A DNA stretch of 8,751 nt from an uncultured Collinsella sp. (GCA_902479095.1 CABSNL010000073.1:1-8751); one strand, 5' to 3'; positions 1-6,945 are shown, numbered from the stretch's first letter. Made by a program: numbers and translations. Notes: generated by a model from the sequence alone, not told the origin.

Positions 1-2
1 CT

Positions 3-35
3 TCGTCGGCAGCGTCAGATGTGTATAAGAGACAG
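3..35 (+). other. Nextera Tn5 read-1 adapter (artefact)
   Basis: The bases from 3 to 35 are the Illumina Nextera read-1 transposon adapter, ending in the 19-base Tn5 mosaic end (17-35). The two bases before it would be the end of an i5 index. This is library sequence and not genome. It creates a false start codon at 21 and the artefactual N-terminal peptide MYKRQ in frame with the first gene. True genomic sequence starts at 36. Confidence 0.98.
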
Positions 36-749
36 GCCATGGAGTCTGCGGATGCCGAGACCGCCGTTTTTGGCGGCGTCTGTGAACCTGCCGATGCTGC
101 CCCCAAACGCGTCCAGCAACTCATGAGCCCCAAAGCTGGTACCTTCGGCGCCCGTGATCCCCAACTGCTGTTCCATTCGAATGCGCAGCCCTATGCCTGC
201 CGCGCGGCTTTTTCGCGCGAGCTGCTCAATCGCGAAGGTATTCGCTTCGCCCCCGGTTTGGCTTTGGGCGAGGACGTCGTCTTCCAATTTGCGGCTTATG
301 CGCTTGCCCGCAAGACCGTCGTCATGCCGGACAAGTTCTACCACTACGTGATGGAGAGTGAATCGGCGACGCACGAGTTCAACAGTGCCGAGGCTCGCGC
401 CAAAAAGCTTGACGCCCACATGAGGATGCTCGAGGAGGTCTTGGAGGACTGGGCGGCCTACGGTCTTTGGGACCTGTGCCCCGGCGAGCTGATAACTTGG
501 TTTTTGGACCTAATTGTGTTCGACCTAGCGCGCTTGGATGCCGACGACTTCCATCGCGTGGCGGCTCGCGTCAACATGGACCTCACGACGTTTTTGGGAA
601 CGGAGTGGGCGGATATGCCTGCTAAGGGCGCCGTTCGCCGTGTTGCCCACAAGCTCGTTGCGGCGATCTCGGGCGTTTCGATGGCAGATGCCACGCTGTT
701 CTATCTTTCGACTCGCGGTCTCAAAGCCTGCCTGGAGCGCTTTATATAA
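36..749 (+). CDS. GT2 family glycosyltransferase, C-terminal part only
   Basis: About 237 C-terminal residues of a family 2 glycosyltransferase; the 5' end is lost because the contig begins inside the gene. The N-terminal GT-A core with the NDGS and DxD sugar-nucleotide and metal motifs is missing. What remains has the conserved second half: an acceptor-side segment reading IRFAPGLALGEDVVFQF, in which the GED triplet (267-275) is the usual position of the catalytic base, followed by a helical tail. The same GED pattern occurs in the intact enzyme at 1955-3022, so the two are probably paralogues. The apparent ATG at 21 lies in adapter sequence, and an ATG at 39 is internal to the fold, so neither is the real start. 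It ends in TAA at 747-749, 74 bases before the next gene. Likely role: transfer of a sugar onto a growing surface polysaccharide at the inner membrane. Donor and acceptor are unknown. Confidence 0.85.
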   Translation, partial: AMESADAETAVFGGVCEPADAAPKRVQQLMSPKAGTFGARDPQLLFHSNAQPYACRAAFSRELLNREGIRFAPGLALGEDVVFQFAAYALARKTVVMPDKFYHYVMESESATHEFNSAEARAKKLDAHMRMLEEVLEDWAAYGLWDLCPGELITWFLDLIVFDLARLDADDFHRVAARVNMDLTTFLGTEWADMPAKGAVRRVAHKLVAAISGVSMADATLFYLSTRGLKACLERFI

Positions 750-780
750 TTCCAAGCGCTGCCGCCCGCCGCAACCCGGC

Positions 781-789
781 TGCTAAAAT
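781..789 (+). promoter_or_regulatory. Extended -10 promoter candidate for the glycosyltransferase operon
   Basis: TGCTAAAAT fits an extended -10 box (TGn followed by TAAAAT) and lies 35 bases upstream of the TTG start at 824. No convincing -35 box is seen about 17 bases upstream, where the sequence is GC-rich; extended -10 promoters can work without one. Transcription would start near 796 and give a leader of about 28 bases. The 750-823 gap is the only sizeable gap in the glycosyltransferase cluster, which fits a promoter here. Confidence 0.45.
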
Positions 790-792
790 AAC

Positions 793-818
793 CCTGTTAC
801 ACGCTATTCAACAGGAGG
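793..818 (+). promoter_or_regulatory. RBS with overlapping inverted repeat
   Basis: AGGAGG at 813-818 is a strong Shine-Dalgarno sequence 5 bases before the TTG at 824 and is the main reason for choosing that start. CCTGTT (793-798) and AACAGG (810-815) form a 6-base inverted repeat with an 11-base loop, whose right arm covers the first part of the Shine-Dalgarno. A weak hairpin could partly mask ribosome binding if the transcript starts upstream of 793. If transcription starts near 796, half of the left arm is absent. Confidence 0.4.
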
Positions 819-823
819 TTCTC

Positions 824-1942
824 TTGCAGAACTCTGATACCCCTAAAGTTTCGCTGCTTGTTCCCATTTGCAATGTCGAACGCTACCTGCGCGAGTGCCT
901 CGATTCTGCCGTGACTCAGACGCTCAAGGACATCGAGATCATCTGCATCAATGACGGTTCCACCGATAGCTCGCCGGATATCATTCGCGAGTACATGGAG
1001 CGCGACCCCCGTGTAAAGATGATCGACAAAGCCAACAGCGGCTACGGTGACTCGATGAACCGCGGCCTGGAGATGGCGCGCGGCGAGTACGTGGGCATCC
1101 TTGAGTCCGACGACTTTATGTTTGAGGATTCGCTCCAAAAGCTGGTCGCCAAGGCCGATGCTGAGCATGCCGATGTGGTGAAGGGCGACTTTTACCTGTA
1201 TTGGTCCACGCCCAGCGAGCGCCGTGAGCTGTTTGGGATCATCGACGAGCATATGACGGGCGCCGCGTATCGCCCTGTCGATCGCCCGGGCATCTTCTAC
1301 CGCAAACCTTCCATTTGGTCGGCTATCTATCGGCGCGAGTTCCTCAACGACAATCAGATTCGGTTCCTTCCCACGCCGGGTGCCTCGTATCAGGACGCAG
1401 GCTTTAACTTTAAGGTTTGGGCTTGCGCCGAGCGCGCCGCGTTTATTGCGGACCCCATTTTGTGCTATCGCCAGGATAACGAGAAGAGCTCCGTTAATTC
1501 GCCCAACAAGGTGTTTTGCGTGTGCGACGAATATGCCGAGATGCAACGTTTTTTGGACGAGCGTCCTGAGCTCAAGGCTCAGCTCCAGGGCATTTTAATG
1601 CGCATGAAGGTCGATACGTACCGCTGGAATGATGAGCGTCTGGTCGATGAGTTGCGCGAGCAGTTTTGGGAGAAGGCTTCACCCGAGCTGAAGGCCGATT
1701 GGGATGCCGGTCGCTTTGACCTGTCGCTGTTTGATCCGCGTGGCGAGACCGACTTGCGCCTGATGGTCAAGTCGCCCCGCGCCTATATCGATTCGCGCTT
1801 TGACTTTAAGAAGCCGGGCAAGCTCAATACGTTTAAACACTACTTTAAGATCGGCGGCCTGCCGCTGGTTTGGCGCGTGCTGACGTATCAGCGCGCCTAC
1901 GGCGATAACCCGCATCCCGACGACGTGCCGGCGGCGCAGTAG
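824..1942 (+). CDS. GT2 family glycosyltransferase
   Basis: A 372-residue family 2 glycosyltransferase, predicted to transfer a sugar from a nucleotide donor to a surface-polysaccharide intermediate on the cytoplasmic face of the membrane. The GT-A fold opens at residue 8 (KVSLLVPICNVERYL), has NDGSTD at 43-48, the glycine/asparagine region around 71-81, and the metal-binding SDD at 95-97. The position that usually carries the ED catalytic pair reads YQDAGF (189-194), so the acidic residue there is D191 preceded by Q. The C-terminal 170 residues are a helical extension without obvious membrane spans. TTG is chosen as start because AGGAGG lies 5 bases upstream and no in-frame ATG or GTG precedes the fold. 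The next gene follows after 12 bases, so they are probably co-transcribed. The family is clear; the sugar specificity is not. Confidence 0.9.
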   Translation: MQNSDTPKVSLLVPICNVERYLRECLDSAVTQTLKDIEIICINDGSTDSSPDIIREYMERDPRVKMIDKANSGYGDSMNRGLEMARGEYVGILESDDFMFEDSLQKLVAKADAEHADVVKGDFYLYWSTPSERRELFGIIDEHMTGAAYRPVDRPGIFYRKPSIWSAIYRREFLNDNQIRFLPTPGASYQDAGFNFKVWACAERAAFIADPILCYRQDNEKSSVNSPNKVFCVCDEYAEMQRFLDERPELKAQLQGILMRMKVDTYRWNDERLVDELREQFWEKASPELKADWDAGRFDLSLFDPRGETDLRLMVKSPRAYIDSRFDFKKPGKLNTFKHYFKIGGLPLVWRVLTYQRAYGDNPHPDDVPAAQ

Positions 1943-1945
1943 GAG
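1941..1945 (+). promoter_or_regulatory. RBS deciding the start of the second full glycosyltransferase
   Basis: AGGAG overlaps the TAG stop of the preceding gene (1940-1942). It is 9 bases from the ATG at 1955 but only 3 from the in-frame GTG at 1949. Normal spacing and codon preference favour 1955 and make GTG a poor start. The overlap of stop codon and RBS suggests translational coupling. Confidence 0.65.
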
Positions 1946-1954
1946 CACGTGATT

Positions 1955-3022
1955 ATGGCTACCCCTAAGATTTCCGTTGTCGTTCCCATCTACAAGGTGG
2001 AGGAGTGTCTGGCCTGGTGCCTGGACTCCTTGCTTGCGCAGGATATGCCCGATTGGGAAGGCGTGCTGGTCAACGACGGCTCGCCGGATGGTTCGCGCGA
2101 TATTGCGGCCGCTTATTGCGAAAAGGACGCGCGTTTTACGCTGGTCGATAAGCCGAACGGCGGCCTGTCGAGCGCCCGCAATGCGGGCATCGCTGCGTCC
2201 ACGGCGCCTATCGTTGCATTTTTGGATTCAGACGACCGTTTTACGCCCGATGCATGCCGCGTGATCGTCGATGCCTTTGAGCGCGAGGGCTGCGACGTGT
2301 TGACCTTTGGTGCGAATCCGTATCCGCTGGAGGCGGGGTATCCGTGGCTTAACTATGTGCTGAGCCCGCGCGATGTGTCGTTTGAAGGCTATAGCTCCGA
2401 CCTGCTGTTTAAGGAAGCTTCTCGCCCCTTTGCATGGCGCACTGCCTGCAAGCGTGAGTTTTTGCTGGGCAACGGGATCGTGTTCGACGAAACCGTTAAG
2501 TATGGCGAGGACCAGGTCTTCGATTTTGCCGTGTACGGTCGTTCGCACAAGACCGCGCTTATCTCGAGCAAGCTGTATGACTACCGCGTGGCGCGCAAGG
2601 GTTCGCTCATGGATACCATGCGCTATGACGACGAGACGCGTCTGCTGGAGCATGTGAAGATTTACTCCGCTGTGCTGGCTGACTGGCAGCGCGACGGTCT
2701 CGATGTCCAGTATGCCGATGACCTGGCGTACTTCCTATGCGACCTGGTGCTGTACGATGCGCTCAGGTTGCTGGGTTCGGATTGCGGCAAGGTGTTTGCT
2801 GCCGTTGCCACGGCACTTGCCGGTTCTGCCGTGGGCAGCGATGCTGCGCTCGCACAATGCGCTCCTTCTGTTGCTGCCATGGCGCGTGCGGCGCTTACCA
2901 GCAAGGCCCCCAATGCCCGTGGGTGCAAAAAGCTCATGTTCGATTACGACGTCTTGAGGTTTGGGCGCCTGGGTGCCTGCAAACGCATGGCAGCGAACGC
3001 CCTGGGAAAGCGAGAAGTGTAG
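1955..3022 (+). CDS. GT2 family glycosyltransferase
   Basis: A 355-residue family 2 glycosyltransferase. The fold starts at residue 5 (KISVVVPIYKVEECL). NDGSPD is at 40-45, NGGLSSARNAG at 68-78, and DSDD, the sugar-nucleotide and metal site, at 91-94. The likely catalytic acid pair is in YGED at 183-186. The rest is a helical C-terminal region of about 165 residues, comparable with the truncated gene at the left edge. The start is ATG 1955, set by the AGGAG at 1941-1945; an upstream GTG at 1949 would add two residues. The stop TAG (3020-3022) directly abuts the next ATG, which implies co-transcription and coupled translation. It probably adds one sugar in a capsule, teichoic-acid-like or wall polysaccharide pathway. 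Donor and linkage cannot be inferred. Confidence 0.9.
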   Translation: MATPKISVVVPIYKVEECLAWCLDSLLAQDMPDWEGVLVNDGSPDGSRDIAAAYCEKDARFTLVDKPNGGLSSARNAGIAASTAPIVAFLDSDDRFTPDACRVIVDAFEREGCDVLTFGANPYPLEAGYPWLNYVLSPRDVSFEGYSSDLLFKEASRPFAWRTACKREFLLGNGIVFDETVKYGEDQVFDFAVYGRSHKTALISSKLYDYRVARKGSLMDTMRYDDETRLLEHVKIYSAVLADWQRDGLDVQYADDLAYFLCDLVLYDALRLLGSDCGKVFAAVATALAGSAVGSDAALAQCAPSVAAMARAALTSKAPNARGCKKLMFDYDVLRFGRLGACKRMAANALGKREV

Positions 3023-5509
3023 ATGAGTATCAAGCGTTTGGCACTTTGCCGCAGTCAGGGCCGTCTTTTTGTGCTGCTTCGTTTTGCCGGTCAGGATGTC
3101 GCCGCGCTTATTGAGCGGGAGGGTTCTCAAGCGTTTGCCCGCGCGACGACGAGCGGTTCTTGTGTGCCGTCGCTGGTGCTCCCGGTCGATCATGACCGTG
3201 TGCTGGCGCTTTGCCCTTCCGTTTCCGATTACGAGCGCGAGCTCGCCGTCTTGGTGCTTCCGTTTTTGGATGGCTCGTCGATGGATGTCGTCTTTGCATC
3301 CGGTGGTCAAAGGTTGGGCTCCATTCGCCTCGATAGCCGCGTGGCCAAGCTGGAATCCAAGATTAACTACAAAGCAAAGGCTGCGATGTGCGCGCTCGTT
3401 CGCGATGCACAGCGCGGCGAGTGCTGCGGTCGCTATGAGATCGATGCCGTTCGTTATTTACCGGCAGACGCCGGCGCGGTGTGGCGCTATGAGGTTACGT
3501 GGGTGGGAGACCCCCAGTGCGCACCTGAGCTCCAGGTCTTCGATACGCATATGAACGCCATCGATGCCACCATGCATGTGTTTGAATCGCAGGTCGATGT
3601 ACCGCAGTGCAACGGATGCCGCGTCAATAAAACGTATCTGAGCGTTGAGATGCCTCGGGATATACGAGATTTTGTCTCGATTGTGAGCGATCCTACGGAG
3701 CAGATCCAGAGCGGGTTTTGCGCCATGGATGGTCGCCTGTACAACGGCATGGTCGACGACAGCTGGAACCGCATGAAGGATGCACGCGCTGACGACGCAG
3801 CTTATCGACGTTGGTTTGAGCAGCATCGCGCAAAGCCGGGCGATCTGGCGTGCCAGCGTGTCGCTTCGGCGGCCTTTGCCTATAGGCCGCTCGTGAGCAT
3901 TGTGGTGCCGTGCTACAAGACTGATCGGGTCTACCTGCGCGAGCTACTGGACTCGGTGCTAGCCCAGAGCTATGACAACTGGGAATTGCTCCTTATGGAT
4001 GCCTCACCTGAATGGGATGCGGTTGCCGACCTTGCGGCAGGCACCCACGACGAGCGCGTTCGTCGCATTGGGCTGCCCGGCAACGGCGGAATTGTGGTCA
4101 ACACCAACGCAGGTATTGAGCAAGCGATGGGCGACTACATCGCGTTCTTGGACCACGATGACATTCTGGAGCCGGACGCGTTATTCCACTATGTTTCCGC
4201 GCTGAATAAGGCGGCCGAGGACGAGCGTCCCCAGGTCCTATTCTGCGACGAGGACATGTTCCAGAAAACGGGGGAGTGGGGCCAGCCGGTCTTTAAGACC
4301 AAACTCAACGTCGACCTGCTCTATAGCCATAACTGCGTGACGCATTTCCTGATGGTGGAGAAGACGCTTATCGATCGTATCGGCACGTCCCCAGAAGACG
4401 TTGCGGGTGCCCAGGACTACGACCTGACGCTTCGCTGCCTTTCGGCGGACGCGCGGTTTGAGCATGTTGCGCACGTGCTGTATCACTGGCGCGTTCATCC
4501 GGGATCGACCGCCGACGGATCCGCCGACAGCAAACCGTATGCCATCGAGGCCGGGCGCCTGGCTCTGCAGCGCCACTTTGACTCGCTGGGCGTTCACGGA
4601 ACGGTCGAGGAGACCGAGACGCCGTTTGTCTACCGCATGCGCTATGCGCTGCCGGAGCCTGCGCCACTGGTGAGCATTGTGATTCCCACCAAGGACCATG
4701 TTGAGACGCTCGATGCTTGTGCGATGTCGATCGCCCAGAAGGCCACGTATGCCAACTACGAGATCGTCTTGGTGGAGAACAACAGCGAAGCCCCGGAGAC
4801 GTTTGCGTATTACGAAACCCTGCCGGAGCGCGTGGTCGCGGCATCTGAGGGCAAAGGTAGCGCGCGCGTTGTGTACTGGCCGGGCGAGTTCAATTACTCC
4901 CAGATCATTAGCTTTGGCGTGGAGCATGCCAAGGGCGACTATCTGCTGCTGCTCAACAACGATACCGAGGTCATAAGTCCGGACTTTATCGAAGAGATGA
5001 TGGGTTATCTGCAGCGTCCCGATGCGGGCGTGGTGGGCGCCAAACTCTACTTTGCCGATCATCTGGTGCAGCATGCCGGCATCTTGGTTGGCGTGCGTGG
5101 CGCACTTGCCCATGCCAACCAGGACTTCTCGGCAAAGCGCGAGGGCTATCTTGCTCGTGCCGTACGACCGGGCAGCTTTAGCGCCGTAACAGGTGCCTGT
5201 CAGATGGTCCGACGCGACGTATTTGAGCGGGTCGGAGGCTACGACGAGGAATTCGCCGTCGGCTTCAACGACGCGGACTTTTGCCTTCGTGTGTGGGAGG
5301 CGGGCTACCGCACCATCTTTACGCCCTATGCCGAGCTGTATCACTACGAGTTCACCTCGCGCGGCAGGGAAGAGGCCAACGAGGAAAAGCTGCGCCGCTG
5401 GAAGCGCGAGCAGGCACTGTTTATGCAGCGCTGGCCGGAGTTTTTCTTGACGGGTGATCCGTGGTTGGGGCCTAACTTATCTGCCGAGAGTGAGTATTTC
5501 TCGCTTTAG
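3023..5509 (+). CDS. Two-domain GT2 glycosyltransferase with unidentified N-terminal region
   Basis: An 828-residue protein with two tandem GT2 catalytic domains, a layout found in rhamnan and O-antigen chain-building enzymes that add two sugars or alternate linkages. Residues 1 to about 285 match nothing I recognise and contain no GT motifs. Domain A starts at about 289 (PLVSIVVPCYKTD); the usual NDGS position reads MDASPE, and DHDD is at 377-380. Domain B starts at 548 (PLVSIVIPTKDH), has ENNS, NNDTE at 645-649 as its nucleotide and metal motif, then GACQMVRRDVFERVGGYDE near 724 and DAD at 750-752, all typical of the rhamnosyltransferase-like branch. No signal peptide or clear membrane span is seen. 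The ATG abuts the TAG of the preceding gene, with only a weak GAGAAG (3012-3017) as RBS, so translation probably depends on coupling. No terminator hairpin is visible after the stop. Family is secure; substrate is unknown. Confidence 0.9.
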   Translation: MSIKRLALCRSQGRLFVLLRFAGQDVAALIEREGSQAFARATTSGSCVPSLVLPVDHDRVLALCPSVSDYERELAVLVLPFLDGSSMDVVFASGGQRLGSIRLDSRVAKLESKINYKAKAAMCALVRDAQRGECCGRYEIDAVRYLPADAGAVWRYEVTWVGDPQCAPELQVFDTHMNAIDATMHVFESQVDVPQCNGCRVNKTYLSVEMPRDIRDFVSIVSDPTEQIQSGFCAMDGRLYNGMVDDSWNRMKDARADDAAYRRWFEQHRAKPGDLACQRVASAAFAYRPLVSIVVPCYKTDRVYLRELLDSVLAQSYDNWELLLMDASPEWDAVADLAAGTHDERVRRIGLPGNGGIVVNTNAGIEQAMGDYIAFLDHDDILEPDALFHYVSALNKAAEDERPQVLFCDEDMFQKTGEWGQPVFKTKLNVDLLYSHNCVTHFLMVEKTLIDRIGTSPEDVAGAQDYDLTLRCLSADARFEHVAHVLYHWRVHPGSTADGSADSKPYAIEAGRLALQRHFDSLGVHGTVEETETPFVYRMRYALPEPAPLVSIVIPTKDHVETLDACAMSIAQKATYANYEIVLVENNSEAPETFAYYETLPERVVAASEGKGSARVVYWPGEFNYSQIISFGVEHAKGDYLLLLNNDTEVISPDFIEEMMGYLQRPDAGVVGAKLYFADHLVQHAGILVGVRGALAHANQDFSAKREGYLARAVRPGSFSAVTGACQMVRRDVFERVGGYDEEFAVGFNDADFCLRVWEAGYRTIFTPYAELYHYEFTSRGREEANEEKLRRWKREQALFMQRWPEFFLTGDPWLGPNLSAESEYFSL

Positions 5510-5521
5510 ACAATGGTTTAA

Positions 5522-5950
5522 CTGCTGTCGAGAACCGCTAAGACCACTAAGGGCTATGCCTATCTGGTGCAAATGGTCGGTTACTCCATTTGGCAGCGCG
5601 CCAACTTGCATCGTGCCAAAAGTGCCATTGTGAGCGAACACGATGTCACCGAAGGCATTGCGCTGGCAGAGGCTCGTTTTCACGATGTTGTTCACGAGCC
5701 CGCGATTTCTGGACTGGGACTTAACGATATCAAATACCTTTTGGCGATGTGCGAGGATAAACAACAGTCCAAATCAGCCGAGATTGCTAAGCGCATGGGT
5801 AAAAAGACCAATGAGATCAGCTCTATTAGGGCCAAATTGCTACAAAGAGAGGTTATTCAGGCACCACAGAGGGGCTACGTGCAGTTTGCCGTGCCGGACC
5901 TAGATATCTATCTGCGAGAGAATGCTGCGGAGATTCTCGAGCGGTTCTAA
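5522..5950 (+). pseudogene. AAA-family ATPase, C-terminal remnant
   Basis: An open frame of 142 codons runs from 5522 to TAA 5948-5950. It reads as the end of an AAA-type ATP-binding protein of the kind common in actinobacteria: a helical lid segment (GYAYLVQMVGYSIW), a pair of helices ending in HEPAISGL, then a winged-helix-like domain (SAEIAKRMGKKTNEIS, SSIRAKLLQREVI) and a final AVPDLDIYLRE segment. Walker A and B, sensor motifs and any normal start are absent. The frame is closed upstream by TAA at 5519-5521, only 10 bases after the glycosyltransferase stop. A GTG at 5567 could give a 127-residue product, but recognisable sequence continues upstream of it, so truncation is more likely than a small gene. 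The missing part was probably lost when the polysaccharide cluster was joined here. Assignment is by motif recognition and was not searched. Confidence 0.6.
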
Positions 5951-6002
5951 ATCGAGGCATGAATAGCCGCCGGTTAACTGCCTTTGTCGACTTGGCTCGC
6001 GT

Positions 6003-6050
6003 CCCCCCCCAATCTAGTAGACTTTAAACCGTTGCTAGATTAGGGGGATT
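6003..6050 (+). promoter_or_regulatory. C8 tract and hairpin enclosing a Shine-Dalgarno
   Basis: Eight C residues (6003-6010) lead into AATCTAG (6011-6017), matched by CTAGATT (6035-6041). The outer CCCCC pairs with GGGGG at 6043-6047 across a one-base bulge (A6042). That makes about 12 base pairs around a 17-base loop. The right arm is also a purine-rich RBS 7 bases before the ATG at 6055, so folding would hide it. Four T residues follow (6049-6052), so it could instead act as a weak terminator for the upstream genes. The C tract is prone to slippage, which would change the stem. Confidence 0.45.
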
Positions 6051-6054
6051 TTCA

Positions 6055-6081
6055 ATGAAACGCTCCATGAAACTGGTTTCT
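6055..6081 (+). pseudogene. Start of a gene cut by IS21-type sequence
   Basis: An ATG at 6055 follows a good RBS (AGGGGGA at 6042-6048) and reads MKRSMKLVS, a positively charged start that could begin a signal peptide. From about 6079 the DNA becomes IstB-coding in a different frame, so the original gene appears to be interrupted after about nine codons. No downstream continuation is recognisable within the window. The fragment is too short to assign. Confidence 0.25.
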
Positions 6082-6441
6082 GCGAGGACCTCGTGCTGGT
6101 GGGGGACGTCAGCACCGGCAAGACGCACATGGCCTCGGCGCTGTGCATGCTGGCGTGCGAGCGGAGGATGGAGGCCCGCTTCTTCACCGCGTCATCGCTC
6201 GTCATGCGGCTGCGGCGCGCCCGCGACGAGGGGCGCCTTGACCGTGAGGCCGCGCTCATCGGCTGCGCTAGGCTGCTCGTCATCGACGAGTTCGGCTTCC
6301 TGCCGCTGGATCTCGACGGCGCGCGCGCTCTTCTAGGTGTTCGCCGACGCCTACGAGCGGCAGTCGGTGGTCATCACCACGAACCTGGAGTTCAGCCGGT
6401 GGGGCGCGGTGTTCGGCGACGACCAGATGGCGGCGGCCGTG
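6078..6441 (+). pseudogene. istB: istB (IS21-family helper ATPase) fragment, C-terminal side
   Basis: IstB is the AAA+ ATPase that assists the IstA transposase of IS21-family elements. This fragment begins at FCEDLVLVGDVSTGKTHMA, with Walker A GDVSTGKT at 6102-6125, and continues through FFTASSLVMRLRRARDEG to Walker B LLVIDEFGFLPLD (acidic pair at 6285-6290). At the GCGCGC run near 6318-6328 one extra base shifts the frame. The next frame carries a TAG (6334-6336) where IstB normally has a glutamine, then VFADAYERQSVVITTNLEFSRW and GDDQMAAAV. Homology stops at about 6441, where the end of the protein should follow. The N-terminal part is absent and there is no usable start in frame. It is thus broken four ways: both ends missing, one frameshift, one nonsense codon. 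Confidence 0.85.
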
Positions 6442-6729
6442 CGCATCGCCAGGGCCACGGCCATGTGGGTCTTGCCCCTGCCGGTCTTGCCGAAGAACAC
6501 GAGGTCCTCGCGGGCGCCGACGAAGCCCAGCGAAAGCATGTCGTCGCGGCCCCAGCCCTCGGAGAACCGCACGTGCGACCAGTCGAACCCCTCGGCCGAC
6601 TTGTGCACGGGGAGCCTCGCCTGCCTGAGCAGCCGTGCCCTCCTGGTCGCGTCCCTGTGCGCGAGCTCGGCCTCGAGCATGGCCCTGCAGCCCGCCACCT
6701 GCGTCCTCTATCTTGTCCACGTCGATCAT
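6440..6729 (-). pseudogene. istB: istB fragment, N-terminal side, opposite strand
   Basis: On the minus strand an ATG at 6729-6727, with GGAGGGA just upstream, begins MIDVDKIEDA, a normal IstB start. A single-base frameshift between about 6702 and 6687 moves the reading into MLEAELAHRDATRRARLLRQAR, then DWSHVRFSEGWGRDDMLSLGF, and Walker A in FFGKTGRGKTHMAVALAM (about 6450-6500). Homology ends at about 6440, just past Walker A, where the copy meets the plus-strand fragment. Around Walker A the two fragments differ at several positions, so they derive from two distinct IS21 elements and are not one gene simply inverted. No Walker B or C-terminal half is present on this strand. Confidence 0.8.
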
Positions 6730-6801
6730 TCCCTCCTGCCTTTGCTCGTTGCCGATACGACGCACCGACAACGTTAAGGCATGCGGTCTGGTCGGCGTGG
6801 C

Positions 6802-6842
6802 CGTGCTCAAAACCGAAAAACTATCGTGCTCAATTCTGAAAA
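6802..6842. repeat. Paired 18-base direct repeats, IS21-type terminus
   Basis: CGTGCTCAAAACCGAAAA (6802-6819) and CGTGCTCAATTCTGAAAA (6825-6842) agree at 15 of 18 positions and start 23 bases apart. IS21-family elements carry multiple subterminal repeats at their ends, so this is probably the surviving terminus of the element whose istB fragment lies to its left on the minus strand. Confidence 0.5.
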
Positions 6843-6932
6843 TCGGATGTGATCAAACCCGCAATCACGACGCTAACAAACACAAATAGGCCGGCGCCAA
6901 CGACAGACTCGCCCCGTCGAGGCGGGCTGGGA

Positions 6933-6938
6933 TATAAT
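6933..6938 (+). promoter_or_regulatory. -10 box for the Abi-family gene
   Basis: TATAAT is a perfect -10 consensus 28 bases before the ATG at 6967, placing the transcript start near 6945 and giving a leader of about 22 bases. The -35 position (about 6910-6915) is GC-rich and does not match consensus. Short inverted repeats overlap it (CTCG 6908-6911 with CGAG 6918-6921; CGCC 6910-6913 with GGCG 6921-6924), which might mark a repressor site but could be chance. Confidence 0.55.
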
Positions 6939-6945
6939 TTCCTAG

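Larger units (their letters stand above)
6079..6860. mobile_element. IS21-family remnants, two copies tail to tail
   Basis: Two diverged istB fragments lie in convergent orientation and meet near 6436-6445, followed on the right by a repeat pair resembling an IS21-type terminus. The IstA transposase gene that should precede istB is missing: only about 70 bases separate the start of the minus-strand istB from the repeat pair. The right limit is uncertain; a CA dinucleotide at 6854-6855 would suit an IS21 terminus. Neither copy can be mobile. Confidence 0.7.

Noticed and set aside
21..35. ATG at 21 as start of the first gene
   Set aside because: It lies in the Nextera adapter; the real start is off the contig.
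15..419. Minus-strand open frame ending in LIHI
   Set aside because: Shadow of the partial glycosyltransferase that runs into adapter sequence; no family resemblance.
797..1546. 249-codon minus-strand open frame
   Set aside because: Antisense to a clear GT2 gene and due to GC-rich codon bias; no recognisable protein.
2735..3310. 191-codon minus-strand open frame
   Set aside because: Crosses two well-supported plus-strand genes and has no coding character of its own.
4238..5344. 368-codon minus-strand open frame
   Set aside because: Fully antisense to the two-domain glycosyltransferase, whose motifs are intact; composition is typical of a shadow.
5951..6002. Terminator after the ATPase remnant (AGGCA/TGCCT)
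   Set aside because: Only five base pairs around a 19-base loop with no real T-run; too weak to call.
6006..6047. Invertible promoter (inverton)
   Set aside because: The inverted repeats are only 17 bases apart and hold no promoter-length segment, and no recombinase gene is present in the window.
6280..6810. 176-residue minus-strand protein
   Set aside because: It shares the true istB start at 6729 but reads out of frame after the frameshift near 6690; the extension to 6810 lies in the terminal-repeat region.
6093..6839. Single 248-residue plus-strand protein
   Set aside because: Only its first part is IstB; after the frameshift near 6318-6328 the rest is out-of-frame or antisense sequence of the second istB fragment.
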